Counted from the stretch's first letter, positions 17,323-26,633 are shown. The stretch is 64,000 bases of DNA from Paenibacillus apiarius (GCF_017052585.1 NZ_JAFFHZ010000001.1:1054001-1118000); one strand, 5' to 3'. A program made the numbers and translations. Notes: generated by a model not told the origin, from the letters alone.

Positions 17323-19148
17323 ATCCATTCCTCCTGACTATCAAGCTTGACTGCCTCTTCTTCCCGTTGCTGAAAAAACGCCAAAAACGGCGCCCCGAAT
17401 TGCTTCAGCTTCGCTTCGCCAACCCCTTTAATGCGCAGCATGGCAGCTTCCGTAGTCGGCTGCACCTCCGCCAATTCACGCAAGGTGCTGTCGTTAAATA
17501 CGATGTACGGCGGAACGCCCGCCTTTTGGGCCAGCTCGCGCCGCAGCAGGCGCAGCTGTTCAAATACGGTTTCATCCACGGCTGACGCGGTCTTCGGCTT
17601 CAACGATTTGGCTACGCGCTGCGTCACTTGCCGCTGCCCCTTGAGCACCTCTGCCGCCAGCGGCAGCAGACGGACGACCGGATATTGGCCTTCGCTCAGC
17701 TGCAAATAGCCTTCGGCAATGAGCACATAGATCAGATCGGCAATCGCTTTCTCCGTCAAGTGGCGCATTTCTCCATGTGTCGGCAGCTTCTCGAAGCCAT
17801 ATTGAATGACCTTCTTGTTGCGCGAACCCTTCAGCACGGAAGCAACCATCGATACGCCGAACCGTTCGCGCATGCGATAGATGCAGGAGAAGATCTTCTG
17901 CGCTTCCGTCGTAATGTCGATTGACTCGCGCTCGTCCTTGCAGCTGCCGCACGTGCCGCACGCCTCTTCCCCTTCTTCCCCGAAGTAGCGCAGCATGTAG
18001 TTCTGCAAGCAGCCCGTCGTGTAACAATAGTCAATCATGGATTGCAGCTTCCTATATTCGTGCGTCTTCCGTTCCGGGGTCGCTTCGCTCTGTTCAATGA
18101 AAAATTTCTGCGTCAGAATGTCCTGCGGATGGAACAGCAGCACGCACTCGCTCGGCTCGCCGTCCCGGCCCGCGCGGCCCGCTTCCTGCACGTAGGCTTC
18201 CATGTGCTTCGGCATGTTATAGTGCAAAACGTAGCGCACGTTCGACTTGTCGATCCCCATGCCGAACGCATTCGTCGCCACGATGACGCGGACGTCGTCG
18301 TACAGGAATGCCTCCTGCATGCGCGCCCGCTCTTCGTCGTCCAAGCCCGCATGATAGCGGCCGGCCGCGACGCCCGCACGACGCAGCATCTCGTGCAAAT
18401 CCTCCACATCCTTGCGGGTCGAGGCGTATATAATCCCCGCTTGATGCTCGCGCCGCCGCACGTAATCCAGCGTGAACGCCTTGCGCTCTTCCCCGCGCAG
18501 CACGGTAAACGCGAGGTTGTCCCGCTTGAAGCCCGTGACGACCAGCTCCGAATCCCCGAGCTCCAGCAGCCGGGTCAAATCCTCGGTCACCTCGGGCGTG
18601 GCAGTCGCCGTAAATGCCGCCATCAGCGGACGCGGACGACCGGCTTCCTCCAGTTCCCGCATGAACGGGGCGATTGCCCGGTAGCTTGTCCGGAAGTCGT
18701 GCCCCCATTGCGAGACGCAGTGCGCTTCATCCACGGCCACGAACGAGATGGGGAGCGTCTTGGCACGCTCGCGGAACCATTCGCTTTCCAGCCGTTCCGG
18801 GGCCACGTAGAGCAGCTTCAAGCGTCCATTCTGCGCCTGGCGCAATATGCCCCCCGCTTCTCCGAGCTCCAGCGTGCTGTTGATGAAGGCCGCTTCTACA
18901 CCCAAGCTCTGCAGCGCGTCAACCTGATCCTTCATAAGTGAAATAAGCGGTGATACGACCAGTGTCACGCCTGGCAAGAGCAATGCCGGAAGCTGGTAGC
19001 AGATCGATTTCCCGCCTCCCGTCGGCATGATGCCCACCGTATTTTTTCCTTCTATAATATGTTGTATAATCCGCTTCTGCCCCGCGCGGAAGTCGTCATA
19101 GCCGTACACCCGCTTCAACGCGCTTCGCGCTTGGTCCATCGATATCAT
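17319..19148 (-). CDS. recQ: ATP-dependent DNA helicase RecQ
   Basis: The protein is 609 residues, a full-length RecQ. The order is a helicase core with Walker A (GIMPTGGGKS), the DEAH box (AVDEAHCVSQWGHDFR) and motif VI (QEAGRAGRDGE). The RQC zinc region follows with four cysteines (CYTTGC and CGTCGSC), then a winged helix, and a C-terminal HRDC domain (about 525-600). It unwinds DNA 3'-5' in recombination and fork repair. The start at 19148 has AAGGAG nine bases upstream. Confidence 0.95.
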   Translation of the reverse strand: MISMDQARSALKRVYGYDDFRAGQKRIIQHIIEGKNTVGIMPTGGGKSICYQLPALLLPGVTLVVSPLISLMKDQVDALQSLGVEAAFINSTLELGEAGGILRQAQNGRLKLLYVAPERLESEWFRERAKTLPISFVAVDEAHCVSQWGHDFRTSYRAIAPFMRELEEAGRPRPLMAAFTATATPEVTEDLTRLLELGDSELVVTGFKRDNLAFTVLRGEERKAFTLDYVRRREHQAGIIYASTRKDVEDLHEMLRRAGVAAGRYHAGLDDEERARMQEAFLYDDVRVIVATNAFGMGIDKSNVRYVLHYNMPKHMEAYVQEAGRAGRDGEPSECVLLFHPQDILTQKFFIEQSEATPERKTHEYRKLQSMIDYCYTTGCLQNYMLRYFGEEGEEACGTCGSCKDERESIDITTEAQKIFSCIYRMRERFGVSMVASVLKGSRNKKVIQYGFEKLPTHGEMRHLTEKAIADLIYVLIAEGYLQLSEGQYPVVRLLPLAAEVLKGQRQVTQRVAKSLKPKTASAVDETVFEQLRLLRRELAQKAGVPPYIVFNDSTLRELAEVQPTTEAAMLRIKGVGEAKLKQFGAPFLAFFQQREEEAVKLDSQEEWI

Positions 19149-19427
19149 TGCGATAACTCCTTTTTTCTCCCATTTTCATGCAAATTTGGTGATGACCAAC
19201 GAGCCGTTCGAAGACGTCTATAATCGACATCACATTGCCCCCATTATATCATGGCGTTTGCTTACATAGTAAATCGATTCCCTTGTCCATGATGGGATTT
19301 CGTGCATCCGAACGGGCTTTTTGCTATAGTAAGAACATTCGATATGCGAGGTCAGATCTGGATGGAGAAGATGTTATCGTCGTCTGCTTCCCGTGAACTT
19401 CGTTAGCGATGTAACAGGAGGTATGAC

Positions 19428-20348
19428 ATGAAGAAGAAAGCACATCATTCACATTCCGGCCATTCCGCGCCCAAACGGTATACGGTCACGGAACCGGCGG
19501 AATTGCTGCCCTATTTATTGACCGTAATGTCCAATATGGGGCGCAACTCTGTTAAATCCATTTTGGCGCGCGGACAAGTATCCGTAAATGACCGGGTCGT
19601 GACGAAATACAATTTCCCGCTTCAGCCCGGGCACACGGTCACGATTTCGAAGGAGAGAGTATCCGATGAGCCCCTTTTCATCGGGCTTACCATTCTGCAC
19701 GAGGACGAAGACATCATCGTCATTCAGAAAGAAGCCGGATTGCTCTCGATCGCTTCAGCGCAGGAGCAAGAATTGACGGCCTATCGGCAGCTGATGGCAC
19801 ACGTGCGCAGGGACAACCCCAAGCATCGGATCTTTGTCGTGCACCGGCTTGATCGGGATACTTCCGGAGTCATGATGTTTGCGAAAAGCGAGAAGGTGCA
19901 GCAGAAGCTGCAGCAATCGTGGAAGGATATGGTGCAGGAGCGCTCCTATATCGCGCTGGTAGAAGGGCAGGTCAAGAAGCCGGAGGGTACGATTTCCTCA
20001 TGGTTGAAAGAAAGCAAAACGTTAAAGATGTATTCGAGCCCCTACCCAAATGACGGCTTGCATGCCATCACTCATTATAAGACCATACAATCCAACCGGA
20101 ACTTCTCCTTATTGGAGATCCATTTGGAGACAGGACGGAAAAATCAAATCCGCGTTCACATGCAGGATATCGGACATTCCATTGTGGGGGATAAAAAATA
20201 CGGTGCGAAAACAAAGCCGATCGGCCGGCTCGGACTTCATGCGCGGGTATTGGCTTTTGTGCATCCGACCAAAGGAACCGACATGCGATTTGAAACAAAC
20301 ATCCCCAAAACGCTGCTCAGCCCATTCCGCAACGATTCGGCCCAGTAA
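19428..20348 (+). CDS. RluA-family pseudouridine synthase
   Basis: The protein is 306 residues. It has an N-terminal S4 RNA-binding domain (MGRNSVKSILARGQVSVND), then the catalytic domain with the RluA motif HRLDRDTSGVMMFAKS, whose Asp attacks uridine, and the C-terminal GRKNQIRVHMQDIGHSIVGD. The enzyme isomerises uridine in rRNA or tRNA; the exact site cannot be named. The first 20 residues are His- and Lys-rich. The start follows AGGAGG, and the gene ends with a hairpin terminator. Confidence 0.93.
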   Translation: MKKKAHHSHSGHSAPKRYTVTEPAELLPYLLTVMSNMGRNSVKSILARGQVSVNDRVVTKYNFPLQPGHTVTISKERVSDEPLFIGLTILHEDEDIIVIQKEAGLLSIASAQEQELTAYRQLMAHVRRDNPKHRIFVVHRLDRDTSGVMMFAKSEKVQQKLQQSWKDMVQERSYIALVEGQVKKPEGTISSWLKESKTLKMYSSPYPNDGLHAITHYKTIQSNRNFSLLEIHLETGRKNQIRVHMQDIGHSIVGDKKYGAKTKPIGRLGLHARVLAFVHPTKGTDMRFETNIPKTLLSPFRNDSAQ

Positions 20349-20385
20349 GAGGCCAATGTAGACAGCATAAGCAGCGTCCTAGAAG

Positions 20386-20415
20386 CTCAAGCTGAAATAC
20401 GGCTTGAGTTTTTTT
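20386..20415 (+). terminator. Intrinsic terminator after the pseudouridine synthase gene
   Basis: Seven-base arms CTCAAGC and GCTTGAG are followed by seven T residues. Confidence 0.9.
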
Positions 20416-20478
20416 GCATGCTGATTGCGGTTCCGCCACCCGTGACTCAGATTGAGCAGGACTAGAACCGTCGTCATA

Positions 20479-20738
20479 CTCTTTGCTTCACTCTACCCTT
20501 GACTCAGATCGAGCGAAACAACAGTATTCGAAGTACTCTTTGCTTCACTCTCCCGCTGGCTCAGATTGAGCGAAACAACAGTGCTCGACGTACTCTTTGC
20601 TTTACTCTCCCACTGGCTCAGATTGAGCGAAACAACAGTGCTCGACGTACTCTTTGCTTCACTCTCCCGCTGGCTCAGATTAAGCGAAACAACAGTGCTC
20701 GACGTATTCTTTGCTTCACTCTCCCACTGGCTCAGACT
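20479..20738 (+). repeat. 57-bp tandem repeat, about 4.6 units
   Basis: Units begin at 20479, 20536, 20593, 20650 and 20707 (the last is partial, about 32 bases). Each starts with C/TTCTTTGCTT and holds CACTCTCCC and GGCTCAGATT in fixed positions. Units 2-4 differ at only a few bases and unit 1 is more diverged. A degenerate half-unit may precede at about 20446. Because 57 is divisible by three, open frames run through on both strands, but no ribosome site or family feature supports a protein. It lies between a terminated gene and the SPASM gene. Confidence 0.9.
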
Positions 20739-20843
20739 ATGCATGGTACTATGGATGAGATAAGTTCGTTTTGGATCGGATCCGAGCCGTGCAGAGCGAT
20801 TAAACGGTACCAACTGCTGACGCCTCGATAGGATTCTCCTTTT

Positions 20844-20872
20844 TCTGAACCAAAGGGAGAGTGAGCAAAAGG
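20844..20872 (-). repeat. Inverted copy of the 30-bp core of the tandem repeat
   Basis: Read on the minus strand it is CCTTTTGCTCACTCTCCC followed by a TGGTTCAGA ending, closely matching the first 30 bases of each 57-bp unit. It faces the tandem array. Confidence 0.7.
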
Positions 20873-21104
20873 ACGAAATAGGACCCTCTCCTTCTTGGGA
20901 GAGAGCACGGCCTATACCTCAGCCAACTAACCCTCCTCATGCAACTCTCCTTGTCACAGTCGATTCCCTTATCAATCTGCCTCAAGAACGAAAGCCTTCT
21001 ATAAGCCCGATGTTTCTAGTACAATATAGAATCAGGCGTGTTATCAAGTCATTGCCAGCAACGGCCTGCGTATTTACAGAAAGATATAGAATGGGGAAGA
21101 AGTC

Positions 21105-21980
21105 TTGAAAACGTTCAAAAAGGTATATGTCGAAATTACAAGCGTATGCAATCTGGCCTGCAGCTTCTGTCCGCAAACGGCTCGCAAAGCTAATTTCATC
21201 AAGCTGGACACCTTCAACAACATCTTGGATCAGATCAAACCGCATACGAATCATATTTATCTTCACGTCAAAGGCGAGCCCCTCCTCCATCCCAAAATCG
21301 ATGAGTTGCTGGATGCCAGCCATGCCAAAGGGTTCAAGGTCAATATAACGACGAACGGAACGCTTATTAAGAAAAACAGGCATAAGCTGCTCGGGAAACC
21401 GGCGCTGCGCCAAATGAACTTCTCGCTGCACAGCTTCGACGGCCACGAGGGATCTGAAAATCGAGAGGGTTACTTGAATGATATTCTTTCTTTTGTGCGG
21501 GAAGCGGCCGAGCATAATGTCATCATATCGTTCAGGCTATGGAATTTAGATCAAGACAATGCAACGAATTTGATGAAAAGCAGAAACCGGGACACACTGG
21601 CCATTTTAGAAAAAGAGTTCAACCTCGACTACAAAATTGAAGAAAAAGTGATGCCGGGCAGCGGAGTCAAAATTGCCGACAGAATTTATCTGAATCAGGA
21701 CCATGAATTTCAATGGCCAAGCTTGCAGGCGCCTGAAGATGATGGCAAAGGCTTCTGTCATGCGCTTCGGAGTCAGGCCGCGGTGCTGGTCGACGGAACG
21801 GTCGTCCCTTGCTGTCTGGATGGCGAAGGCGTAATTAATTTAGGCAACATCAACAGCACTCCTTTCTCTGAAATTGTAGAGGGCGAAAGAGCGAATAATG
21901 TGTACTATGGATTTTCCAGAAGAGAAGCTGTTGAGGAGTTATGCAGGAAGTGCGGGTACCGGCAGAGGTTCGGCACTTGA
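21105..21980 (+). CDS. Radical SAM protein with SPASM-like C-terminus
   Basis: The protein is 291 residues and starts at TTG 21105 after a GGGGAAG site. The cluster motif SVCNLACSFC holds Cys15, Cys19 and Cys22. HVKGEPLLHPKIDELL and TTNGTLI are the usual core strands. The C-terminal part (VVPCCLDGEGVINLGN, then ELCRKCGYRQRF) resembles a SPASM/twitch domain, which binds extra iron-sulfur clusters in enzymes that modify peptides or other macromolecules. No small precursor-peptide gene or partner was found beside it, so the substrate is unknown. It is not part of the downstream riboswitch operon. Confidence 0.87.
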   Translation: MKTFKKVYVEITSVCNLACSFCPQTARKANFIKLDTFNNILDQIKPHTNHIYLHVKGEPLLHPKIDELLDASHAKGFKVNITTNGTLIKKNRHKLLGKPALRQMNFSLHSFDGHEGSENREGYLNDILSFVREAAEHNVIISFRLWNLDQDNATNLMKSRNRDTLAILEKEFNLDYKIEEKVMPGSGVKIADRIYLNQDHEFQWPSLQAPEDDGKGFCHALRSQAAVLVDGTVVPCCLDGEGVINLGNINSTPFSEIVEGERANNVYYGFSRREAVEELCRKCGYRQRFGT

Positions 21981-22149
21981 AGCTTTTTAAAAATACGCCT
22001 CAGCACGCCCTGGGGGCAGTCATCTCCTTGAACTCAAAGGGGAGTTGAGTCCCGGTGTCATGATTCCATTGTTCGCAAATATCCCCAGCGAAAAACTATA
22101 CCATGGAAAGTTATCATTTCCAGTTTGAAAATAAATATTGAAAATTTTA

Positions 22150-22178
22150 TTGACAAGCAAATCTTTCATGTGTATTAT
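22150..22178 (+). promoter_or_regulatory. Promoter of the methionine transport operon
   Basis: TTGACA at 22150-22155 and TATTAT at 22173-22178 are separated by 17 bases. The predicted transcript start lies just before the riboswitch. Confidence 0.82.
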
Positions 22179-22201
22179 TTTCACTAAACTTCATATTCTA
22201 C

Positions 22202-22355
22202 CTTATCAAGAGTGACTGAGGGAATAGGCCCTATGACGTCCGGCAACCTTACCATGAGAGTAAACGGTGCTAAATCCTACGGAATGCATCCCATTCTGAG
22301 AGATAAGTCGGTTAATGCCAATTCAACCTCTTTCTCTTACGAAAGAGGTTTTTTT
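22202..22355 (+). promoter_or_regulatory. SAM-I (S-box) riboswitch
   Basis: Outer stem P1 pairs CTTATC (22202-22207) with GATAAG (22302-22307). Between them lie the conserved S-box segments AGAGTGACTGAGGGA, GGCAACC and TGCTAA with the expected helices. A terminator hairpin follows. When S-adenosylmethionine is abundant the aptamer folds and lets the terminator form, switching off the methionine uptake genes. The match to the S-box consensus is by eye but strong, and metN directly downstream is a standard target. Confidence 0.95.
22327..22355 (+). terminator. Riboswitch-controlled terminator
   Basis: CCTCTTT and AAAGAGG pair around an eight-base loop, followed by seven T residues. It ends 43 bases before the metN start. 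Confidence 0.93.
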
Positions 22356-22398
22356 GATATCATAATGGTCCAGCAACAGGAATGGCGGGGTGAGAGAA

Positions 22399-23430
22399 AT
22401 GATCGAAATCAGAAATCTGGTAAAGGAGTACAAAAGCAAAACATCTACGGTCGTTGGCGTGAACAACGTCTCCTTAACAATAAACAAAGGAGAAATTTAC
22501 GGCATTATAGGACGAAGCGGAGCGGGAAAAAGTTCGCTTCTGCGCTGCATCAATTTGCTGGAGGAGCCTACATCGGGCCATATTTCCGTCGATGGAGTGG
22601 ATTTGACCGCTTTAAAGGGCGAAGCTTTACGCCAAGCGCGTTTGAAAATCGGAATGATTTTTCAGCATTTTCACCTGATTCGCTCCAAGACGGTGTATGA
22701 GAACATCGCCTTTGCGCTGAAAGCGAATCGAAAAGCCAAAGATGAAATCGATATTCGCGTCATGGAGCTGCTGGAGATGGTCGGACTATCCGACAAACGC
22801 AATGTGTATCCGGCCCAGCTGAGCGGCGGACAAAAACAGCGGGTGGGCATCGCCCGGGCGCTTGCGAACGAGCCGCACGTATTGCTGTGCGACGAGGCAA
22901 CGTCCGCACTTGATCCGGAAACGACGCAAGCGATATTGGAGCTGTTGAAAAAAATCAACCGCGAGCTGAAGCTGACCATTGTGCTCATTACCCACGAGAT
23001 GGAAGTGGTAAAAGATATATGCGATCGGATGGCTGTAATGCAAAACGGCAATGTGGTGGAGGAAGGAGCCGTCTATGACATCTTCTCCGAACCTAAGCAC
23101 CCGATGACCCAATCCTTCATCAGCAGCCTGTTCCAATTCGAGCTTCCTGAACGGTTGCTCCGGCATTGCCAAGGAACGATTGTCAAAATTCACTTTGTCG
23201 CGCCGCAAGCGGAAGAAGCCATCATTACCGATGTGATGCAAGCCTATCGGGTCAAAGGCAACATTTTGCACGGGAAAATAGAATACATCCATGACAATCC
23301 TCTTGGCATTCTCATGTTGGAGCTCATCGGAGACGCTGCGGAAGTGCAGCGGGCTATCGATTATATAAGAGAGCGCACATATCGACTGGAGGTGATCTAC
23401 CATGGACTCCCTGATTCAACTATTGCCTGA
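22399..23430 (+). CDS. metN: Methionine ABC transporter ATP-binding protein
   Basis: The protein is 343 residues from ATG 22399; a GTG nine bases earlier overlaps the GGGGTGAG ribosome site. Walker A is GRSGAGKSS, the signature LSGGQKQRVGIARAL, and Walker B VLLCDEATSALDPET. The C-terminal 90 residues (about 250-343) form the NIL domain that binds methionine and inhibits uptake when internal methionine is high. It powers import through MetI with MetQ as binding protein. It overlaps metI by 29 bases and is controlled by the upstream SAM riboswitch. Confidence 0.96.
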   Translation: MIEIRNLVKEYKSKTSTVVGVNNVSLTINKGEIYGIIGRSGAGKSSLLRCINLLEEPTSGHISVDGVDLTALKGEALRQARLKIGMIFQHFHLIRSKTVYENIAFALKANRKAKDEIDIRVMELLEMVGLSDKRNVYPAQLSGGQKQRVGIARALANEPHVLLCDEATSALDPETTQAILELLKKINRELKLTIVLITHEMEVVKDICDRMAVMQNGNVVEEGAVYDIFSEPKHPMTQSFISSLFQFELPERLLRHCQGTIVKIHFVAPQAEEAIITDVMQAYRVKGNILHGKIEYIHDNPLGILMLELIGDAAEVQRAIDYIRERTYRLEVIYHGLPDSTIA

Positions 23431-24061
23431 CCTGAATAAAGCATTCTTTCAGACGCTGTATATGGTAGGAATTTCGCTTTCTGCCGCCTTAATTCTGGGT
23501 CTTCCCATTGGAATTCTCTTATTTGTGACTGACAAGGGACTGTTTCTGGAGCATACGCCGACGAAAAATATTGTGGGCTTCATCGTCAACATGATCCGAT
23601 CGATTCCATTTATTATTTTGCTTGTCACATTGCTGCCGGTAACGAAGCTCATTACAGGCACCACCATCGGCCCAACGGCCGCCTCGGTATCCTTATCGGT
23701 CGCCGCGATCCCGTTTTTTGCCCGGCTGGTGGAAACGGCGCTGCGCGAGATCGATAAAGGCGTCATTGAAGCGGCTGTCTCGATTGGAGCTACGCCGTGG
23801 ATGATTATTAAGGACGTGCTGCTTCCCGAGGCAAAGCCTGGCATTATTCAAGGCGTGAACATCACCGCAATCAGCTTGGTAGCCTATTCGGCAATGGCAG
23901 GCACCGTTGGCGGAGGCGGGATTGGCGACTTGGCCATTCGTTTCGGCTATTACCGCTACGATAATACGGTAATGTTCACTACAGTTGTCATCTTGGTTTG
24001 CTTGGTGCAGCTGATTCAATACGGCGGAGATTTCATCGCCAAGAAAGTAGATAAGCGTTAA
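23402..24061 (+). CDS. metI: Methionine ABC transporter permease
   Basis: The protein is 219 residues with five or six membrane helices, the standard MetI/MetP size. The start at 23402 lies inside the end of metN and has GAGGTGAT upstream. The permease signature for contact with the ATPase is visible in the cytoplasmic loop ETALREIDKGVIEAAVSIGA. Expression follows metN under the SAM riboswitch. Confidence 0.95.
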   Translation: MDSLIQLLPDLNKAFFQTLYMVGISLSAALILGLPIGILLFVTDKGLFLEHTPTKNIVGFIVNMIRSIPFIILLVTLLPVTKLITGTTIGPTAASVSLSVAAIPFFARLVETALREIDKGVIEAAVSIGATPWMIIKDVLLPEAKPGIIQGVNITAISLVAYSAMAGTVGGGGIGDLAIRFGYYRYDNTVMFTTVVILVCLVQLIQYGGDFIAKKVDKR

Positions 24062-24099
24062 GTATTTGTAAATACACACATCATCTGGAGGGTTTTAAC

Positions 24100-24948
24100 A
24101 TGAAAAAAGCAGCACTTCTTCTCTCTCTCATCCTGGCGATTGGCTTGCTTGCCGGATGCGGCAGCAGCACGTCCACAACGGCAAACGGCACAGACTCTAA
24201 GCAAGAAGAAAGCAAAGCTTTGAAAATCGGAGCCACTGCCGGACCGTACAGCGATATGATTACCAAAGCGATTAAGCCGATTATAGAGAAAAAAGGGTAT
24301 ACGATCGAGGTAATCGAATTCGGCGATTACGTCCAGCCGAACCTGGCGTTGTCCAATGGCGATTTGAACGCGAACTTATTCCAGCACAAAATTTACATGG
24401 AAAATTTCGCAAAGGAAAACAAGCTGCAGCTGTCTGAGCTCATCTCGGTTCCGACCGCGCCGATGGGCATCTATTCTTCGAAATTCAAGTCGCTGGATGA
24501 AGTTGCAGCCGGAAGCACCGTCGCGGTTGCCAACGATCCGACGAATCTCGCGCGCACGTTAGGACTGCTGCAGGATGCGGGACTGCTGACAATTAACGAG
24601 GACATCGATCCGCTGCGCGTGTCGGAGAAAGACGTGAAAGACAATCCGAAGCAGCTCGTGCTGCAGCCGATAGAAGCCGCGCAACTGCCGCGCGCGGTCG
24701 ATAGCGCCGACCTGTCGCTCGTTCCCGGCAACTTCGCGCTGGCTGCCAAAATGAACTTGCTGGACGCCCTCAAGCTCGAAAATATGCCTGATGATTATCG
24801 CAACCGCGTGGTCGTCAATACAGCGGATCTGGACAAGCAATTCGCTAAAGAGTTGAAGGAAGCCGTAGAATCCGCTGAATTCGAACAAATGATCGACGAA
24901 CAGTTCAAAGGCTTTGGCAAGCCGGAATGGATGCTGAAAAGGAAGTGA
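24100..24948 (+). CDS. metQ: MetQ/NlpA-family methionine-binding lipoprotein
   Basis: The protein is 282 residues. A lipoprotein signal ends in LLAGC, with Cys20 as the lipidated residue, followed by a Ser/Thr-rich linker. The mature part (KIGATAGPYSDMI, NLFQHKIYMENFAKEN, VAVANDPTNLARTLGLLQ) is the periplasmic-binding fold of the MetQ group, which delivers methionine to MetN/MetI. It sits on the outer face of the membrane. The gene is third in the operon, 38 bases after metI, with TGGAGGG upstream. Confidence 0.95.
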   Translation: MKKAALLLSLILAIGLLAGCGSSTSTTANGTDSKQEESKALKIGATAGPYSDMITKAIKPIIEKKGYTIEVIEFGDYVQPNLALSNGDLNANLFQHKIYMENFAKENKLQLSELISVPTAPMGIYSSKFKSLDEVAAGSTVAVANDPTNLARTLGLLQDAGLLTINEDIDPLRVSEKDVKDNPKQLVLQPIEAAQLPRAVDSADLSLVPGNFALAAKMNLLDALKLENMPDDYRNRVVVNTADLDKQFAKELKEAVESAEFEQMIDEQFKGFGKPEWMLKRK

Positions 24949-24953
24949 CATCG

Positions 24954-26045
24954 TTGGAACAACGAGTAATCGTCAGAGGAGCCCCTGCGCTCTATCATTG
25001 TGAAGCCGGCATACTGGACAAGCTGGAACTATTGCTGCAGCCTTATGCTTGCAAGCGGGTGCTCGTCGTGCACGGCGATCGCTCCTTGGAGGCGGCCAAG
25101 CCTTTTTTTCCACAGCAAACCAAGCTTAAGCTATTATATCTGCGCTACAATGGCGAATGTACGTTGGAAGAAGCCCGGCGCATCGCCCGTTACGCCCAGA
25201 CCGAGCAAGCCGATGTCATTCTCGGCGTCGGCGGCGGCAAGGTTATGGATGTGGTCAAAGCTGCCGCGAACGAATCTCGGCTGGACGCTATCCTTGTGCC
25301 TACGCTTGCCTCAAACTGTGCGGCATGGACACCGCTGAGCGTGTTCTACAACGAACACGGACAATTTACCAACTATACGATATTTCCAAAGAGCACGCTG
25401 ATGGTCTTGGTCGAGCCGAGAATTGCGCTGCAAGCTCCCGTCGCTTATCTAAGAGCCGGAATTGCCGATACGTTGGCCAAATGGTACGAAGCCGATGTGC
25501 TGATTCGCAAGCTGGCGCACCCATCTGCCGCCGTACAAATCGCCCATCACGCTGCCCGCCTGTGCCAGTCCACCCTGTTGGAGCATGGGCGGCAAAGCAT
25601 CCAAGATGCCGAGGCCAAGCAGCTGTCGGACGCCTTCGTGCAGGTCGCCGAAACGATTATAATGACAGGCGGAATGGTAGGCGGGTTCGGCGATCATCTG
25701 GGGCGCATCGCGGGAGCCCACTCGGTTCACAATGGGCTTACCGCGGCTCCGGCAACGCATGGGCTGCTGCACGGCGATAAAGTAGCCTATGGCATACTCG
25801 TTCAGTTGGTGTTGGAGAGCAACCTGCCGGAGGCGCAGCGGCTGCTTCCTTTCTATCGGGATATGCATCTGCCTTATCGGTTAACCGATCTGGGTCTGTC
25901 CGGCCAAGATGAGGCAACATTGAAGAACATCGCCAGCGCCGCGACGCACCCGAATGAGTCGATTCACCTCATGAAGGATGGAATTACGGCAGACGATGTG
26001 TATCAAGCAATGATAGCGCTGGAAGACTCCATAGCGAAATCATGA
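24954..26045 (+). CDS. Iron-containing alcohol dehydrogenase family protein in the methionine operon
   Basis: The protein is 363 residues from TTG 24954, which has AAGGAAG eight bases upstream; earlier in-frame ATG and GTG codons lie inside metQ. The NAD(P)-binding stretch is ILGVGGGKVMDVVKAAA. Metal ligands appear as Asp in RAGIADTLAKWYE and His in GAHSVHNGLT and GLLHGDKVAYG, giving the glycerol-dehydrogenase-like branch. Escherichia coli HcxA (YbdH), in this branch, reduces 2-oxo acids and lies next to a methionine aminotransferase gene. Control by the SAM riboswitch suggests a similar role on 2-oxo-4-methylthiobutanoate or 2-oxobutanoate; that is inference. Confidence 0.88.
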   Translation: MEQRVIVRGAPALYHCEAGILDKLELLLQPYACKRVLVVHGDRSLEAAKPFFPQQTKLKLLYLRYNGECTLEEARRIARYAQTEQADVILGVGGGKVMDVVKAAANESRLDAILVPTLASNCAAWTPLSVFYNEHGQFTNYTIFPKSTLMVLVEPRIALQAPVAYLRAGIADTLAKWYEADVLIRKLAHPSAAVQIAHHAARLCQSTLLEHGRQSIQDAEAKQLSDAFVQVAETIIMTGGMVGGFGDHLGRIAGAHSVHNGLTAAPATHGLLHGDKVAYGILVQLVLESNLPEAQRLLPFYRDMHLPYRLTDLGLSGQDEATLKNIASAATHPNESIHLMKDGITADDVYQAMIALEDSIAKS

Positions 26046-26086
26046 ACAGATATTTTTCCCAGTGGAGTATATTGTATAGAAATAGC

Positions 26087-26116
26087 GGGGCGGGATTACA
26101 TCCCATGCCCCTTTTT
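26087..26116 (+). terminator. Terminator of the methionine operon
   Basis: GGGGCGGGAT pairs with ATCCCATGCCCC (two-base bulge), followed by five T residues. Confidence 0.85.
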
Positions 26117-26294
26117 CATGGCTGCACTCCATCCGTTTCCCGCCTATCCCCATCTCCCATCCCTTTTATTCGAGTAAAAATGAATCGTTTCGGTTCTTTC
26201 AACTACACAATCCATCACTAGTAGACATATTTCCATCAGGAATAGAAAAAAGCACACCTTTTTTTATAACCAATGGTTAATTTTAACCCCTTTG

Positions 26295-26628
26295 GGCAGT
26301 GACAAAAACGGCGTCGACAATTTAAGCAAGCTGATCATTGGCACGAAAGAGACGATTCTGATCTATTTTCCATTGCATTTTCTTTTTGGCGATTATCGAG
26401 ACAGGCCGCGTCGCGCATTTGATCCAGGAGCAAACGTATAAAATTGCGCACGAGCCTTTTGTCGAAGCGGGAGTGGGATTGGGTCTAAGCTCATGGCGGC
26501 TGTCGAAAAGCTACTATTTCCCGGCGCTGCTTCCGGCGCTCGCCGTGGCCTTCTCCATTTTAACCTTCAATATACTAGGCGAAGGATTAAGACGGCATTT
26601 CAATAGAATTATGAACGTTTATTTATAG
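26295..26628 (+). pseudogene. Decayed peptide/nickel ABC permease (DppC-like) remnant
   Basis: Two pieces in different frames match the DppB/C family. From 26295 comes GSDKNGVDNLSKLIIGTKET, the usual start of the periplasmic loop and next helix. From about 26386, in another frame, come EAGVGLGLSSWRLSKSYYFP and the terminal ILTFNILGEGLR. The central part is missing and the N-terminal helix is absent, so an internal deletion plus frame change destroyed the gene. No other peptide-transporter genes remain nearby. Confidence 0.8.
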
Positions 26629-26633
26629 AAAAG

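Noticed and set aside
20493..20831. Open frames of 65-110 codons running through the 57-bp array on both strands
   Set aside because: Openness follows from the unit length being a multiple of three and there is no ribosome site; treated as repeat DNA.
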